In this document: piece by piece, positions 10,439-21,963 of the stretch | Numbering within the stretch: position 1 is the stretch's first letter | Layout of the letters: each line of letters opens with the position of its first letter | Assembly: GCA_023055505.1 (NCBI GenBank) | Contig: JALIRH010000096.1 | Span: forward strand, 1,105,001-1,169,000 | Source of the DNA: Callipepla californica brunnescens | Lineage: Eukaryota > Chordata > Aves > Galliformes > Odontophoridae | Reading direction: 5' to 3' | Length of the DNA: 64,000 bases | Program-made: the position numbers and the translations under genes | The notes under the pieces: generated by a model | Told to the model about the DNA's origin: nothing | The model's database searches: none | The model's input: the letters and a program-made list of their open reading frames with translations, nothing else

Positions 10439-13350
10439 GTTAGGGTAAGGGTTAGGAATAGGGATAGGGTTTGATTAGGGTAAGGGTTATTGTTTGGATT
10501 AGGGGTAGGGTTACGAATAAAGTTAGAGTTAGGGCTAGGATTAGGGTTAGGGTTCGGGATTGGATTAGTGTTAGGGTAAGGAATAAAGTTAGAGTTAGTG
10601 TTAGGATTAGGGTTAGGGTAAAGTAGGGTTAGGGTTAGGGGTAGGGTTAGGGTTAGGGTTAGGGTTAGGGTTAGGGTAGGGTTAGGGTTAGGGTTTGGGT
10701 TAGGCTAGGGTTAGGGTAAGGGTTAGGGTTAGGGTTAGGGTTAGGGTTAGGGTTAGGGTAGGGTTAGGGTTAGGGTTAGGGTTAGGGTTAGGGTTAGGGT
10801 AGGGTTAGGGTTAGGGTTAGGGTTAAGGTTAAATTTATTGTTAGGGTTAGTGTTAGGGTTAGTGTTAGGGTTAGGGTTAGGGTTAGGGTTAGGGTAGGGT
10901 TAGGGTTAGGGTTAGGGTTAGGGTTAGGGTTAGGTTAGGGTTGGGGTTAGGGTTAGGGTTAGGGTTAGGTTTAGGGTTAGGGTATGCTTAGGGTTAGGGT
11001 AAAATTAGGGTTAGGGTTAGTGTTAGGGTTAGGGTTGAGGTTAGGGTTAGGGTTAGGTTTAGGGTTAGGTAAGGGTTAGGGTTAGGGTAAGAATTAGGAT
11101 AGGGATTGTGATACAGTTAAGGTAAGGGTTAGGAATTAGAGTTAGGGTTAGGGTTAGGATTAGGGTTAGGGTTAGGTTAGGGTTAGGGTTAGGGTTAAGG
11201 TTAGAGTTAGGGTTAGGGTTAGGGTTAGGGTTAGGTTAGGGTTAGGGTTAGGGTAAGAATTATGATAGGGATTGTGATACAGTTAAGGTAAGGGTTAGGA
11301 ATTAGGGTTAGGGTTAGGGTTAGGTTTAGGTTTAGGTTTAGGTTTAGGGTTAGGGTTAGGGTTAGTGTTAGGGTAGGTTAGGGTTAGGGTATGGTAGGGT
11401 TAGGGTTAGGGTAGGGTAAGGGTTAGCATTAGGTTTAGGGTTAGGGTTAGGGTTAGAGTTAGGTTAGGGCTAGGGTTAGGGTTAGGGTTAATGTAGTTTA
11501 GGGCTAGGGTTAGGGTTAGGGTTAGGATAGGGTTAATGTAGGGTTAGGGTTAGTGCTAGGAATCAATTTGGAGGAAGGAAAAGGTATAGGAATTGGTTCA
11601 TTGTTAGCGTTAGTCTTCAGGGTTAGGGTTCGGATTTAGCACTATGTTTCAGGTTCCTTTTAGGTTTAGTGATAAGGATTAGGGGTACGTTTAGGTATTG
11701 TACAATGCTAAGTGTTAGCTTCTGGGTGGGGGTTGGGGTTAGATTAAGGGTGAGGGTTAGGGTTAGGACTAGATTTAGGATTAGGTTTAGGAATAGGTTT
11801 TCTTTGATTGTTAGGGTGAGAGAAAGGTTAGGCCTTGGGTTTGTTTTTGGAATAGTTTTGGGTTTCAGAATAGGAATTGGGTTAGTATTTGGAATCTGAT
11901 TGCTTTAGTATTAGTGTTAGGGTGGGGGTTAGAAGTTAGGTGAGCGTTGTGGTAATCTAATGCTTTGTGTTAGGCTTAGGGTTGGGCTTTTACTTGAGGT
12001 TGGTGTTAGGGTCAGCTTTAGTTTGAAGGTAGATTTAGAGTTTAAATTGTGGTCATGCTTTGGATTAGTTTTAGAGTTAGGGTAAGATTTAGGTTTCCTT
12101 TCAGTGTTAGGCTGTGAGAATTGTAGGCTTTGTGTTTTTGGGTTTGTGTTGGGTTTAGGAATTGGAATAGTGTTTGGGATAGTATTAGCGTTAAGGCTGG
12201 GGTTAGAGTTAGGTGATGGCTGTGGTAATCTAATGCTCTGTGTTAGGTTTAGGGTTGGGCTTCCATCTGGGGTTGGTTTTAAGGTCCCATTTAGATTTCA
12301 GGAAGAATTGGAGTTAAATTGAGGTAACGGTTAGGATTAGATTTAGGGTTCTGATAAGGGTTAGGTTAGGGTTAGGGTTTGGTTCCAAGTTGTTTTTAGG
12401 GTTAGGGTTAACGTTAGGTTTCAGGATAGGGTTAGGAATATAGCTAGGTGTTTGTTAGGTAAGGTTTAGTCCTGGGGTTTCAGTTCGGGTTAGGTGAAGC
12501 GTTAGTTTTACAGTTAGAAGACATGTTAGGGTTAGGGTTAGGTTTTGGTGTAGATTTAGGTTTAGGGTAAGGGTTAGGGATGTAGATGAAGGGTTCTCTT
12601 TAGTTTTAGGACTAGGGAAGGGTCCTAAAAGGGCCTTGGCTAAGGGTGAGTTTTAGTATTTGATTTAGCGTTGCGTTCAGGTCTAGGTTAGTTTGAGTGT
12701 CAGGCTGAGAGAAGGGGTAGGCCTTGGGTTTGGTTCTGGCTTAGTGTTAGGTTTAGGAATAGGAATAGTTTTGGTGTTTGGATTGGGTTTGGGGTTAGTA
12801 GTAGGGATTGGATTGGGGTTAGTGTTAGGTGAGATCTGCGGTAATCTGATGCTTTCTTTGAGGCTTGAGGTTTGAGCTTAAACGTGGTGTTGGTTTTAGG
12901 GTAGGATTTAGGGCTAGGGTTTGGTTGAGGGTAGCATTAGGTTTAGGTTTAGGGGAAGGGTTTTGGTTAGGGTAGAGGTTAGAATTCTGGTTTGGGTTAG
13001 GAATAGGGTTCTGGACAAGGTAAGGATTTAGTCCTAGGTTTCCAGTTAGGGTAAGGTGAAGTGCTGGTGTTCTAGTTAGGAGAAGAGTTAGGTTGAGGTT
13101 TCGGGTTAGGTTTTTTTGTCGATTTAGGTTTTAGGTAAGGGGTAGATTTTAGACAACATGAGCTTTCTGGTCAGAGTAGGGTTAGGCCTTAGAATATGGA
13201 TAAGATTAGGATAAATGTAGGGTTAGTTTCGGGTTTAGGTTAGTTTGAGTGTTAGGCTGAGAGAAGGGGAGGGCCTTGGGTTTGGGTTTGGTTTAGGGTT
13301 AAGATAAGGTTTAGGAATAGGAGTAGGTTTGGGGTTTGGATTGGGTTTGG
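10439..13350. repeat. 5.2-kb telomere-like tandem unit, copy 3 (partial)
   Basis: The third copy follows copy 2 exactly through the position equivalent to 2,936 of copy 1. It then departs at 13,351, exactly where the spacer starts in copies 1 and 2. The sequence instead continues in the TTAGGG-rich sense. The breakpoint coinciding with the spacer edge suggests that the spacer plus CCCTAA half was joined to this sequence by rearrangement, or that the tandem duplication ended there. Confidence 0.92.
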
Positions 13351-13784
13351 GGTTAGCTTTAGGGCTAGGTTTTGGTTTTGGTTTCGAGTTAGGTGAGGGT
13401 TGTGGTAATTTGATGCTTTGTTCAAGTTTTAGGGTTGGGCTTCAATTTGGGTTTTGGATTAGGATCAGAGTTAGGGATAGCTTGAAGGTAGAGTTAGGAT
13501 TCGGGTAATAGCTACACTGATTCTTATGGAGACGATTTGGGTCAAGGGTAAGTATTAGGCTTAGCTTTAGATTTAGAGTTAGCTTTAGATTTAGGATTAG
13601 AGTTGTGATTTTGGTTTGGAGTAGGGTTAGTGCTAGGTTTGAGGTTAGGGTTAGGGTTAGGTTTAGCATTTCAAGTAAGGGTTAGGGTTCTGGTTAGGTT
13701 GAGGTTGAGGGTTAGGTTGTGAGTTAGGGCAAAGATTGTGGATAGGGTAAAGGTTGGAGCTTGGATTAGGTTTCGGGTTAGCAA
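13351..13784 (+). repeat. Degenerate TTAGGG-rich sequence after copy 3
   Basis: Diverged G-rich telomere-like sequence that contains the recurrent longer tag GTGGTAAT..GATGCTTTG (near 13,400). It links the partial third unit to the 590-bp satellite. I see no gene in it. Confidence 0.75.
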
Positions 13785-16700
13785 TAGTCTTAGGTGTCAT
13801 TTCTCCTGTAGACAAATCAGGTGTGATTCCACTGCTTCGAAATGTTCAGCAAGAAACCGTATAATCAGAGCACCGCAAAAGCCCCCTTTACCAAGTAGAT
13901 CACACCAGCAGCGAGCTTTCTGTTCGAATGGCGCTGATCTGCGAATTCCGATTCTATGGCATCAATCGCGGCTCCTGCGGCTTTTGCCGCTGAAGAAAGA
14001 CGAGCGTCATCAAGGTGCCGTGCAATGAATAGCGGCTTCAAGAATCAGCCGGCAGAGGTCCTAATCAAGCAAATCGCGGTTTCCATGTGAAAGTGACTCC
14101 GTTTCAGGAGTTGGAAGTGAATGGAAGCTGAATCCTAATATTAATGGGAGGGTAAGTTTGGATTCTCATTCTGCTCTGCAACTGTATACAACGTAGGTCT
14201 GCATCATTCATTCATCTGCGAGCACGTTTTCATTCTTTTTCTCTGAGCAGTGTTCTTCTCCTTTTTAGTACCTCTAGATAATACCGACACACCAGTTTTG
14301 ATGTCGAAGAAACGGATCATTCCGATGTTCATTTGGAACGGTATGATATTCAGAGCTAAAGAAGTCAAATAGTAGCGTTGAATACGTCAAGCTGTTTTTT
14401 CTACCAAATGCATTGTGTGATTCAACCGCTTCGAAATGTTCCCCAAAAACACTGTCATCGGAGCATTGCAAAAGCCTTCTTTAAAAAGCAGAGCAAAACG
14501 GCTGCGAGCTTTCTATTTGAAACGAGAAGAACTGCGTATCAGGCTCGAATCGCATCAATCGCGGCTATTGCTGCTTTTGCCGCTGAAGAAAGACGCCAAT
14601 AAAACGACAGACGTGCACTGAATAGCGGCATCAAAAATTGCCGGTTGCGGTCAAATTTCATCCAATCGCGTCTAACACGTGAAAGTGACTCCGTTTCAGG
14701 AGTTGTAAGAGAATGCATGCTGGATCCCAAACTTAGTGGGAGGGAAAGATTTGATTCTCGTGTGTGATTCTACCGCTTCTAAATGTTCCTCATAAAACCT
14801 TGTCACCGGAGCTTCGTAATGGCTCCCTTTAAGAAGCAGAGCAAAGCGGCCGAGAGTTTGATGCTCGAACCGCGCTTAGCCGCGGATTCCCATTCAATCG
14901 CATCAATCGCGGCTCCTGCTGCTTTTGCCGCTGAAGAAAGACGCCAGTCAGCCTGCTGCCGTGCACTGAATCGCGGCATCAATAATCAGCCGGTAGCGGT
15001 TCTTCTTTAACAAATCGCGGTTTACACGTGAAAGTGACTCCTTAACAGGAGCTGTAAGTGTATGTATGCTGCATCCCAGTGTTAGTGGGAGGGAAAGTTT
15101 TGATTCTCATTCTGCTCTACTACTGAATGCAACGTATCTCTGCATCATTCATTCATCTACGAGCACATTTTCATTCTTTACTCTGACCAGTGTTGTTATT
15201 CTTTTTCGTACTTCTAGTTAATACATGGAAAAACTTTTTCTTGTCGAACACAAGTATCTTTCGATTCTCTTTTGCAAAAGTATGGTATTCAGAGATAAAG
15301 GAGCAAAAGAGAAACGTTTATTACGGAAAGCTGTTTCTTCTACTAATTGCATTGTGTGATTGCACCGCTTCTATATGTTCCCCAAAAACACTGTCATCTG
15401 AGCATTGCAAAAGCTCCCTTTAACAAACATAGCAAACCGGCAGCGAGCTAATGTTCGAACCGCGGAAAACCGTGAATCATGTTCGATTCGCATCAATCGC
15501 GGCTCCTGCTGCTTTTGCCGCTGAAGAAAGAAGCCAGTCAGTTGAAAGACGTGCACTGAATTGCGTCTTCAGTAATCAGCCGGCAGCGTTTCTATTCCAA
15601 CAAATCGCGGTTGAAACCTGAAAGTGACTCCAATTCTGGTGTTGTAAGTGAATGGATGCTGGATCCCAGTGTTAGTGAGAGGGAAAGTTTTGATTCTCAT
15701 TCTGCTCTACTACTGAATGCAACGTATGTCTGCATCATTCATTCATCTACGAGCACGTTTTCATTCTTTTCTCTGAGCAGTCTTGTTATTCCTTTTCCTA
15801 CCTCTAGTTAATATCGTCACACAAGTTTTTCTTGCCAAACAAACAATTCATTCCCTTTTTCTTTTGGAACGGTATGGTATTCAGCGCTAAAAAGTCCAAT
15901 AGTAGCGTTAAGTACGTCAAGCTGTTTCTTCTACCAAATGTATGTTTGATTCACCTCTTCTAAGTGTTCCCCAAAAACACTGTCAGCGGAGCGTTGCAAA
16001 AGCCACTTTTAACAAGCAAAGCAAACCGGCAGCGTGTTAATGTTCGAACCGCGAAGAACCGCGTCTCAGGCTCGAATCGCATCAATCGCGGCTACTGCTG
16101 CTTTTGCCGCTGAAGAAAGACGCCAGCCAGACGGCAGCAGTGCACTGAATCGCGGCTTTTCAAAAATCAGCCGGAAGCGGTCCTATTCCAACAAATCGCG
16201 TTTTACATGTGAAAGTGACTCGGTTTCAGGAGTTGTAAGTGAATGTATGCTGGATCCCATTGTTACTGGGAAGGAAAGTTTTGATTCTCATTCTGCTCTG
16301 CTACTGAATGCAACGTATGTCTGCATCGTTCATTCATCTGCGAGCACGTTTTCATTCTTTTCTCTGACCAGTGCTGTTATCCTTTTTACTTCCTCAATCT
16401 AACACATTCACTTCAATTTTCTTACAATACCCGCGGATCTTTCTCATTCTCTCTCAAAAAGGTATGTTTTTCAGAACTATGGAAGCAATGGAGAGGCGTT
16501 AAGTACGGAAAGCTGGTTCCTCTCCCAAAGGCGTGTGTGATTCCACCGCTTCTAAATGTTCCCCAGAAAACCTTGTCACCGGAGCATCGGAATAGCCCCC
16601 TCTAAGAAGCAGAGAAAAAGCGGCCGAGAGTTTGATGCTCGAACCGCGCTTAGCCGCGGATTCCCATTCAATCGCATCAATCGCGGCTCCTGCTGCTTTT

Positions 16701-16785
16701 GCCGCTGAAGAAAGACGCCAGTCAGCCGGCTGCCGTGCACTCAATAGCGCTTTCTCTAATCAGCCGGCATCGGTCCTATTCCAAC
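13785..16785. repeat. ~590-bp tandem satellite, six monomers
   Basis: Six monomers are marked by the shared phrase CTTTTGCCGCTGAAGAAAGA starting near 13,981, 14,574, 14,922, 15,512, 16,101 and 16,696. The steps are 593, 348, 590, 589 and 595 bp, so the third monomer is truncated. Monomers share other blocks, such as GTGAAAGTGACTCC and TTCATTCATCT followed by GAGCACG or GAGCACA. Monomers 3 and 6 share a variant (CTCGAACCGCGCTTAGCCGC) not seen in the others, so at least two subtypes alternate. Short open frames reading SIAA.AAFAAEER recur in several monomers but have no consistent start or end. I do not recognise the family. It sits between a G-rich array on the left and a C-rich array on the right. 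Confidence 0.85.
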
Positions 16786-18134
16786 ACATACCCTAAAGCT
16801 AAACCTCACCCTACTCTCACCCTTACGCACCAGCTAACCCTGCCTCAATCCCTACATACAGATCAAATCCGAAACCTAAACCTAACCCTAAACCTCAACT
16901 TCATGCTAACATCAACACTCAACCTAATCCTATCCCTAAATAGAATCATCACATTGAGAAACACTTTCTCCCTAACCCTAATCCGAAATCGAATCCGAAA
17001 CCTCAAAGAATCCCAAACCCTTTCCATAGCTCTAACCCAATGCTGAACCCTACCCTGACCCACTTTCACTAGCCCTTACCATAAAACTCAATCAACACCA
17101 AAATCCACCCCTGACACTAAACCTAACACTAATTCTTATCCTAACCCTAACCCAAACACTTACCCTAATCCGAACCAAAACCCAAGCCCTAACCCGAGCA
17201 CAAAGCCTTACCTTGCCCCTCATTCTATTCTGAACCCTAACCGGAAACCTAACACTTACCCTAAGACCAACCCTTTCCCTAAACAGAAACCTATCCCTAG
17301 CAGAAGCGGAACCCAAGCAAAAACTCCTACTTTAACACCAACCCCAAGTTGATGCCCAAGCCTAAACCTGACACATAGCATCAGATTACCACAACCCTCA
17401 CCTAAACTCTATCCCCAACCCTAACACTAAGACTTACCCTAGCTATCTGATGGTCCTCATACCCTATTCCAATTCCTAAACCCTAGGCAAACACCACACC
17501 AAAAGCAATGCCTACCATTTTCCAAACCTGACACTTAAAGTCAACCTAAACCTTACTCTAACCGTATATCAAACCCTGACCATTAGCCTCATTGTGACTC
17601 TAAGTCTGCCTTCAATCGAAATCTGACCCTAAAACCAACCCCAACTCAAAGCCCAACCCTAAACCTAAAGCTAAGCATCAGATTACCGCAGATCTCACCT
17701 AACCTATCCCTACTTCTAACCCCAAACCCAATCCAAACGCCAAACCTATTCCTAACCTAACACTAAGCCAGAACCCAACCCAAGGCCTACCCCTTCTCTC
17801 AGCCTAACACTCAAACTAACCTAGACCCAAAACCAACCCTAAATCAAATCCTAACCCTCCCCCTTACTCTATCCTGTACCCAAGCAAGGCGTAACCCTTC
17901 TCTGATCCGAAAACTAAAGAGAGCTCTACCCCATACTCTAAACCTTCATCTACACCAAAACCTAACCCTATCCCTAATCCAAAACCTAACCCTAAACCTA
18001 ACCCGAACTCTAACCTTAATCCTAAACCTAAACCTTACCCTAACCCTAAGCCTAACCTTAACCCTAAGCCTTCTCTGAACCTCAAACTAAAGAGAACCCT
18101 AGCCCTTGCACTAAACCTTCAGCTACACAAAAAA
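16786..18134 (-). repeat. Degenerate CCCTAA-rich array
   Basis: This is telomere-like sequence in the opposite sense to that left of the satellite. It includes reverse-complement versions of the longer tags seen in the 5.2-kb unit: GCATCAGATTACCACAACC near 17,379 and 18,180, and GGCCTACCCCTTCTCTC near 17,786. No gene is seen. Confidence 0.85.
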
Positions 18135-18286
18135 ATAACCCTAACCTAATCCTAAAACAAACCCTCAACCTAACCCAAAGCATCAGATTACCACAACCCT
18201 AACCTGACACCTACACTCAAATGCATCCTTCCCCTTATTTGAAGCAAAGTGAAATCCTAAATGGAATTCATAGGAAGAGCGAATTC
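18135..18286 (+). repeat. 152-bp inverted repeat, left arm
   Basis: It is nearly identical to the reverse complement of 20,859-21,010. The left half is degenerate CCCTAA sequence. The right half (about 18,220-18,286) is ordinary sequence ending GCGAATTC. This arm joins the C-rich array to the truncated 3' end of the minus-strand provirus. The other arm lies inside the provirus's reverse transcriptase. Confidence 0.85.
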
Positions 18287-18422
18287 ACCAATCTTCATCG
18301 TATACAATGCACAATACATATACAATATACATACAAAGCGTACAAGGAAATGACTGAGTTTTCTCGTCTGTTAAAAAAAAAAAACAAAACAAAACAAAAA
18401 AACGTTTTACATTTTTCTTAGA

Positions 18423-19350
18423 GTGGTTTGTAGATCGTCCGAAGTCTTGGACACCTCCCACTGGGGTCCTGTGTCACGGATTGGTCCTTTCACATGGCTT
18501 GCATGGATCCATCTGCGCTCAGCTGTCCGGATGGCTGTTTCTGTTGCTAATAAAACAAGAAAAGGTCCTTCCCAGCGGGGAGTTAGAGATGACTCTTTCC
18601 ACGTTTTAATTTAAACCTTGTCTCCTGGACTGATTCCATGTATTGCCATATCTAGCGGAGGCCGTTGGACCACCAGTCCTTCCATTCTTCATTCATTCCT
18701 TCTCTTATTCATTTCAATTCAATATTCCTGTATTTTCTTCTACCTTGGGATGTTCCGATGGGAGTTCTAAATCATATGGCATTCCATATCCCATTTCAAA
18801 AGGTGATATTCCAGTCTCTCTTCTTCGTTCTGTTCTTCAGTTAAGTAGTGCCAGTGGCAAACACTTCATCCAAGACATCTTGGTTTCAATCATTCCTTTA
18901 GTAAGCCGCTTTGGAAGTTCCCCATTCGACCTTTCTACTTTTCCAGAGCTCTGTGGGTGCCATGGGGTGCGATATTCCCATTTGGTCCCCATTGGAGCTA
19001 AAGCCTCTTACACTGCCTTTAATACAAAGTGAGGGTCTCTAGCTGAATCTGCAACTTCCATGTTCCCATATCTGGGGATAATATGTTCGAACAATGTCTT
19101 GATTACTGTCTGGGCTGTTGCCCTAGCGGTGGGGTAGGCCTCCAGAAAATGTGTTCAATGGGCGATTCTTCCTAAGAAGTACTTCTATCTTCCAACCCTG
19201 GGGAGATCTGTGAAGTCTATCTGCATTTGAGCAAAAGGTCTGACAGCCCATTCCCTTCCTCCCTGTATTTTTTCCCTCAGTTGTTGTTTCTTTCCTTTCC
19301 TCCAAATCATACAATGATCTACAATTCCTTTGGCTATGCTAGAAATGCCT
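18423..19350 (-). pseudogene. Endogenous retroviral integrase region (fragmented)
   Basis: Minus-strand frames give pieces of a retroviral integrase. A core piece near 19,123-19,314 contains QMQIDFTDLP, a typical start of the DDE catalytic core. Further core pieces run through about 18,650-19,100 with stops and frame changes. A C-terminal piece (18,423-18,620) reads [16 protein letters not shown] followed by [10 protein letters not shown], which is the GPY/F-type C-terminal domain of gamma-like integrases. Nothing env-like follows. It cannot make a working enzyme. Confidence 0.75.
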
Positions 19351-19552
19351 ATACACATCTATTTCATTGTGAATTGGTCCACCAAGGCCTGAAGCCCGCA
19401 ATGAGTCTGCTTAGGAAATTCTCATCTTCTCCAAGCTTTAGGGATTACCTCTCTTCCATCAGCTAATAACCATTTTCCCTCCTTTTCCTCAACCTCCATT
19501 TGTCGGAGCCGCTCTTTTCGCTTCTTCATCAGCAAAATTAGTTCCCCTTATT

Positions 19553-20400
19553 TCAGCCGACATCGCCCTCTGGTGCCTTTCCGTGTACTACTGCGCTTTT
19601 CTCTGGTTCTCTTCTTGCCCTCAGAGTTTGTCTTCTTAACGACTGGTGAATTAACCCTTTCCCGGGTGAGTTTACCAATCCTCTTTCCTCCCATCTTTTT
19701 CCCAAGGTATGGACTACCCCATACGCATACCTAGAATCTGTAGAGATAGTCCCAATGCTTCCTTTCAACATTTGAAGGGCTGGAAGGATTGTATAGAATT
19801 TCACAGCCTGAGCTGACCACGTTCTGTCCAATGCTCCCGATTCAATTACTGGAAATGTTTTCCCGTTTAGTAGAGCATCCCCTGATTTTCCTTTTCCTTC
19901 TACCACCCGGGAGGAGCCATCTACAAATCATTTGCCCCCTTCTAAGAACTTCTCCTCTTCTAAGTCCTCCCCTCTTTTAGCCTGATACTCTATACACTGA
20001 ATGCAATCATGGCTTAAATCTTCATCTGGTTCCCCATAGAAAAATTGAGCAGGATTTGGCAAACTTGGAGTTTCTATTTCTAATTGAGGAGAATGGATTA
20101 GGATTCCTTCCTATTTCAGTAGTCTAGCATCTGTAATCCACTTCTCTGCTTTTTCTTGGAGTACTCCCCTTATTGTCATGTGGACTATACACTTGTAATT
20201 CACCCCTGAAAGTCATCTTCCCTGCTTCTTCTACTAACAGAGCTACAGCAACTATTGCTCGTAGACAGGTAGGCCACCCACGGCTAACGGGATCCAAGAG
20301 TTTTGAAAAGTATCCTGCTGGCTTCTTCTTCCCGGCCCATTCCTGGCTCACTACTCCAAAAGCGATCCCTTCGTCTGTATTGACAAAAAGGTAAAATGGG
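19553..20400 (-). pseudogene. Endogenous retroviral RT connection and RNase H region (fragmented)
   Basis: The piece at 20,124-20,351 reads AGYFSKLLDPVSRGWP.CLR, the usual connection segment after a gamma-type polymerase domain. The piece at 19,553-19,906 contains STDSRYAYGVVHTLGKRWEERG, matching the TDSRYAF-type segment of RNase H. The two are in different frames with stops between them. The Asp in the TDS motif is retained but the chain is not continuous. Confidence 0.78.
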
Positions 20401-21680
20401 CTTTTTAGATCAGGTAAGCTTAACGCTGGTGCATGAAGAAGATCTACCTTGAAGTCTTCTAATCTTTGCTCATCCTCCTGGCTCCACTTTCTTCAGCCAT
20501 CTTGTACTAGTTTCTGCTATAAAAGCTTTACCTTACTGCTATCATTCTCAATCCATTGTCGACAGCATCCTAGCAGCCCTAACATCTGCCTCACCTGCCT
20601 CTTGCCTCTTGGGGCTTTTCAAGATCAAATCCCATTTGCCCGTTCTGGATCTAATGTCTTATTTCCCTTGCTTAACCAATGTCCCAAATATTTCACTTCC
20701 TCTTCTGTAAATTGGCATTTTGCCTTTGAAACTTGGAACCCCTTTGAACCAAAGAAATGCAATAGTTTAATGCTCTCCTGTCTAACTGTCTCCTCGCCTG
20801 CTCCAGCTAATAGTAAGTCATCTACATATTGCACTAAGGTTGCCTGTGGGCAAAAACTGAATTCGCTCTTCCTATGAATTCCATTTAGGATTTCACTTTG
20901 CTTCAAATAAGGGGAAGGATGCATTTGAGTGTAGGTGTCAGGTTAGGGTTGTGGTAATCTGATGCTTTGGGTTAGGTTTAGGGTTTGTTTTAGGATTAGG
21001 TTAGGGTTATGACTAAAAACTGTCATCAGTTTTTAGTACTTGCTCAAGGGCTTGCCCAAACAAGTTAGGGATTCTGTGAATCCCTGTGGGAGCACTGTCC
21101 CTCTGAGTTGTTGTTTTCTATGGGTGTTTGGATCTTCCCACTCGAAGACAAAGTAGTCTCTGCATTCTGCCGTCAGGGGGCAGGTCCAAAAAGCATCCTT
21201 GAAATCAATTCCACTATACTACTGAGATTCTGGCTTCAATTGACCGAGCAGCGGATAGGGGTTTGCCACTACTGGGAAGCGGGGAATTGTTCTCTCCTTA
21301 ATTTCCCTTGAGTCGTGGACCAATCTGTATGTGCCATAAGGTTTTTTTTTTTACATGGAGTATGGGAGTATTCTAGGGAGACATACAAGGCTCTAATAGT
21401 TCTTTAGATATTAATCTCTCCATTTCAGGTTGTAGCCCTGATTTACCTTCCTGTGAAATGGGATATTGTTTCACCCTAATTGGAATGCCTGGGTCCTTTA
21501 GAATCACTTCAAAGGGTTCTATGTCTAACTTCCCTACTGATTCTGGACTCTACCAAACTTCTGGGTTAATTCTAGCCTCATCTTCTATCGTTAGAGTACG
21601 TTGCTGAATAGTTAATTCTCTATCTTTTACTTCCAAATGTATTCCTAACTCCACAATTCAATCTCTCCCTAGCAAATTCT
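20401..21680 (-). pseudogene. Endogenous retroviral reverse transcriptase, interrupted by a 163-bp insert
   Basis: Upstream pieces (about 21,480 down to 21,023) give VKQYPISQEGKSGLQPE, SGIDFKDAFW, VFEWEDP and a VLPQGF segment. After the insert, the frame resumes with VQYVDDLLLAGAG, the catalytic YVDD being at 20,817-20,828. Two codons where the family has tryptophan are TAG on the minus strand (21,373-21,375 and 21,219-21,221). Further damage includes frameshifts near 21,350, next to a poly-T run. The order and motifs are those of a gamma-type polymerase. It is clearly dead. Confidence 0.82.
20860..21022. repeat. 163-bp telomere-like insert in RT, containing the inverted-repeat right arm
   Basis: The insert is flanked by the 8-bp direct repeat AAAAACTG (20,852-20,859 and 21,015-21,022). 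It contains the right arm (20,859-21,010) of the 152-bp inverted repeat: about 67 bp of ordinary sequence plus about 80 bp of TTAGGG-type sequence. It separates the VLPQGF part of the polymerase from the YVDD part. The flanking direct repeat could be a target-site duplication or microhomology used in a template-switch repair. Confidence 0.82.
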
Positions 21681-21963
21681 ATTCTGCTTCAGGTACCAAT
21701 AAAAAAGACTCAGTTCCATAGGTGCTAGGTGATTCTATTTCTACCTGCTTTACAACAGGTACCATAAAAGGTTCCCCTTTTGTTCCAATTACTTGTAGCT
21801 CTTCCGAGGATAAAGAACATCCTCGAGGTAAATATTGAACAGTCGATCTTTCTGCCCCAGACTCTACCAAAAATTCCATTTCCTGACGCTGAGAACCCAA
21901 TTTCAATTTTATCAAGGGCTTGTTTCTTTCCCAGGTCCCCAGCACATAGAGTCCCTGACCCCC
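21679..21963 (-). pseudogene. Endogenous retroviral protease region
   Basis: The frame continues directly from the gag stop codon. It begins GGQG and carries FLVESGAERST at the place of the active site. The family motif is D-(S/T)-G-A. Here the catalytic Asp codon is GAG (Glu), so an active enzyme is unlikely. The next part reads LLVPEAE, then a TAG stop and the linker to the polymerase. Confidence 0.78.

Noticed and set aside
1237..13669. Repeated ORFs of 60-116 aa rich in RVRVRF, GLGLG or NPNPN
   Set aside because: They are translations of TTAGGG/CCCTAA slips, repeat exactly with the 5.2-kb unit, and have no domain or codon signal.
16034..16402. 122-aa ORF in the 590-bp satellite as a gene
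   Set aside because: Equivalent monomers carry stops or different starts, so the frame is not maintained.
13785..16785. CRISPR-like or gene-family array
   Set aside because: The repeat is 590 bp with no repeat/spacer alternation, and reading frames are not preserved across monomers.
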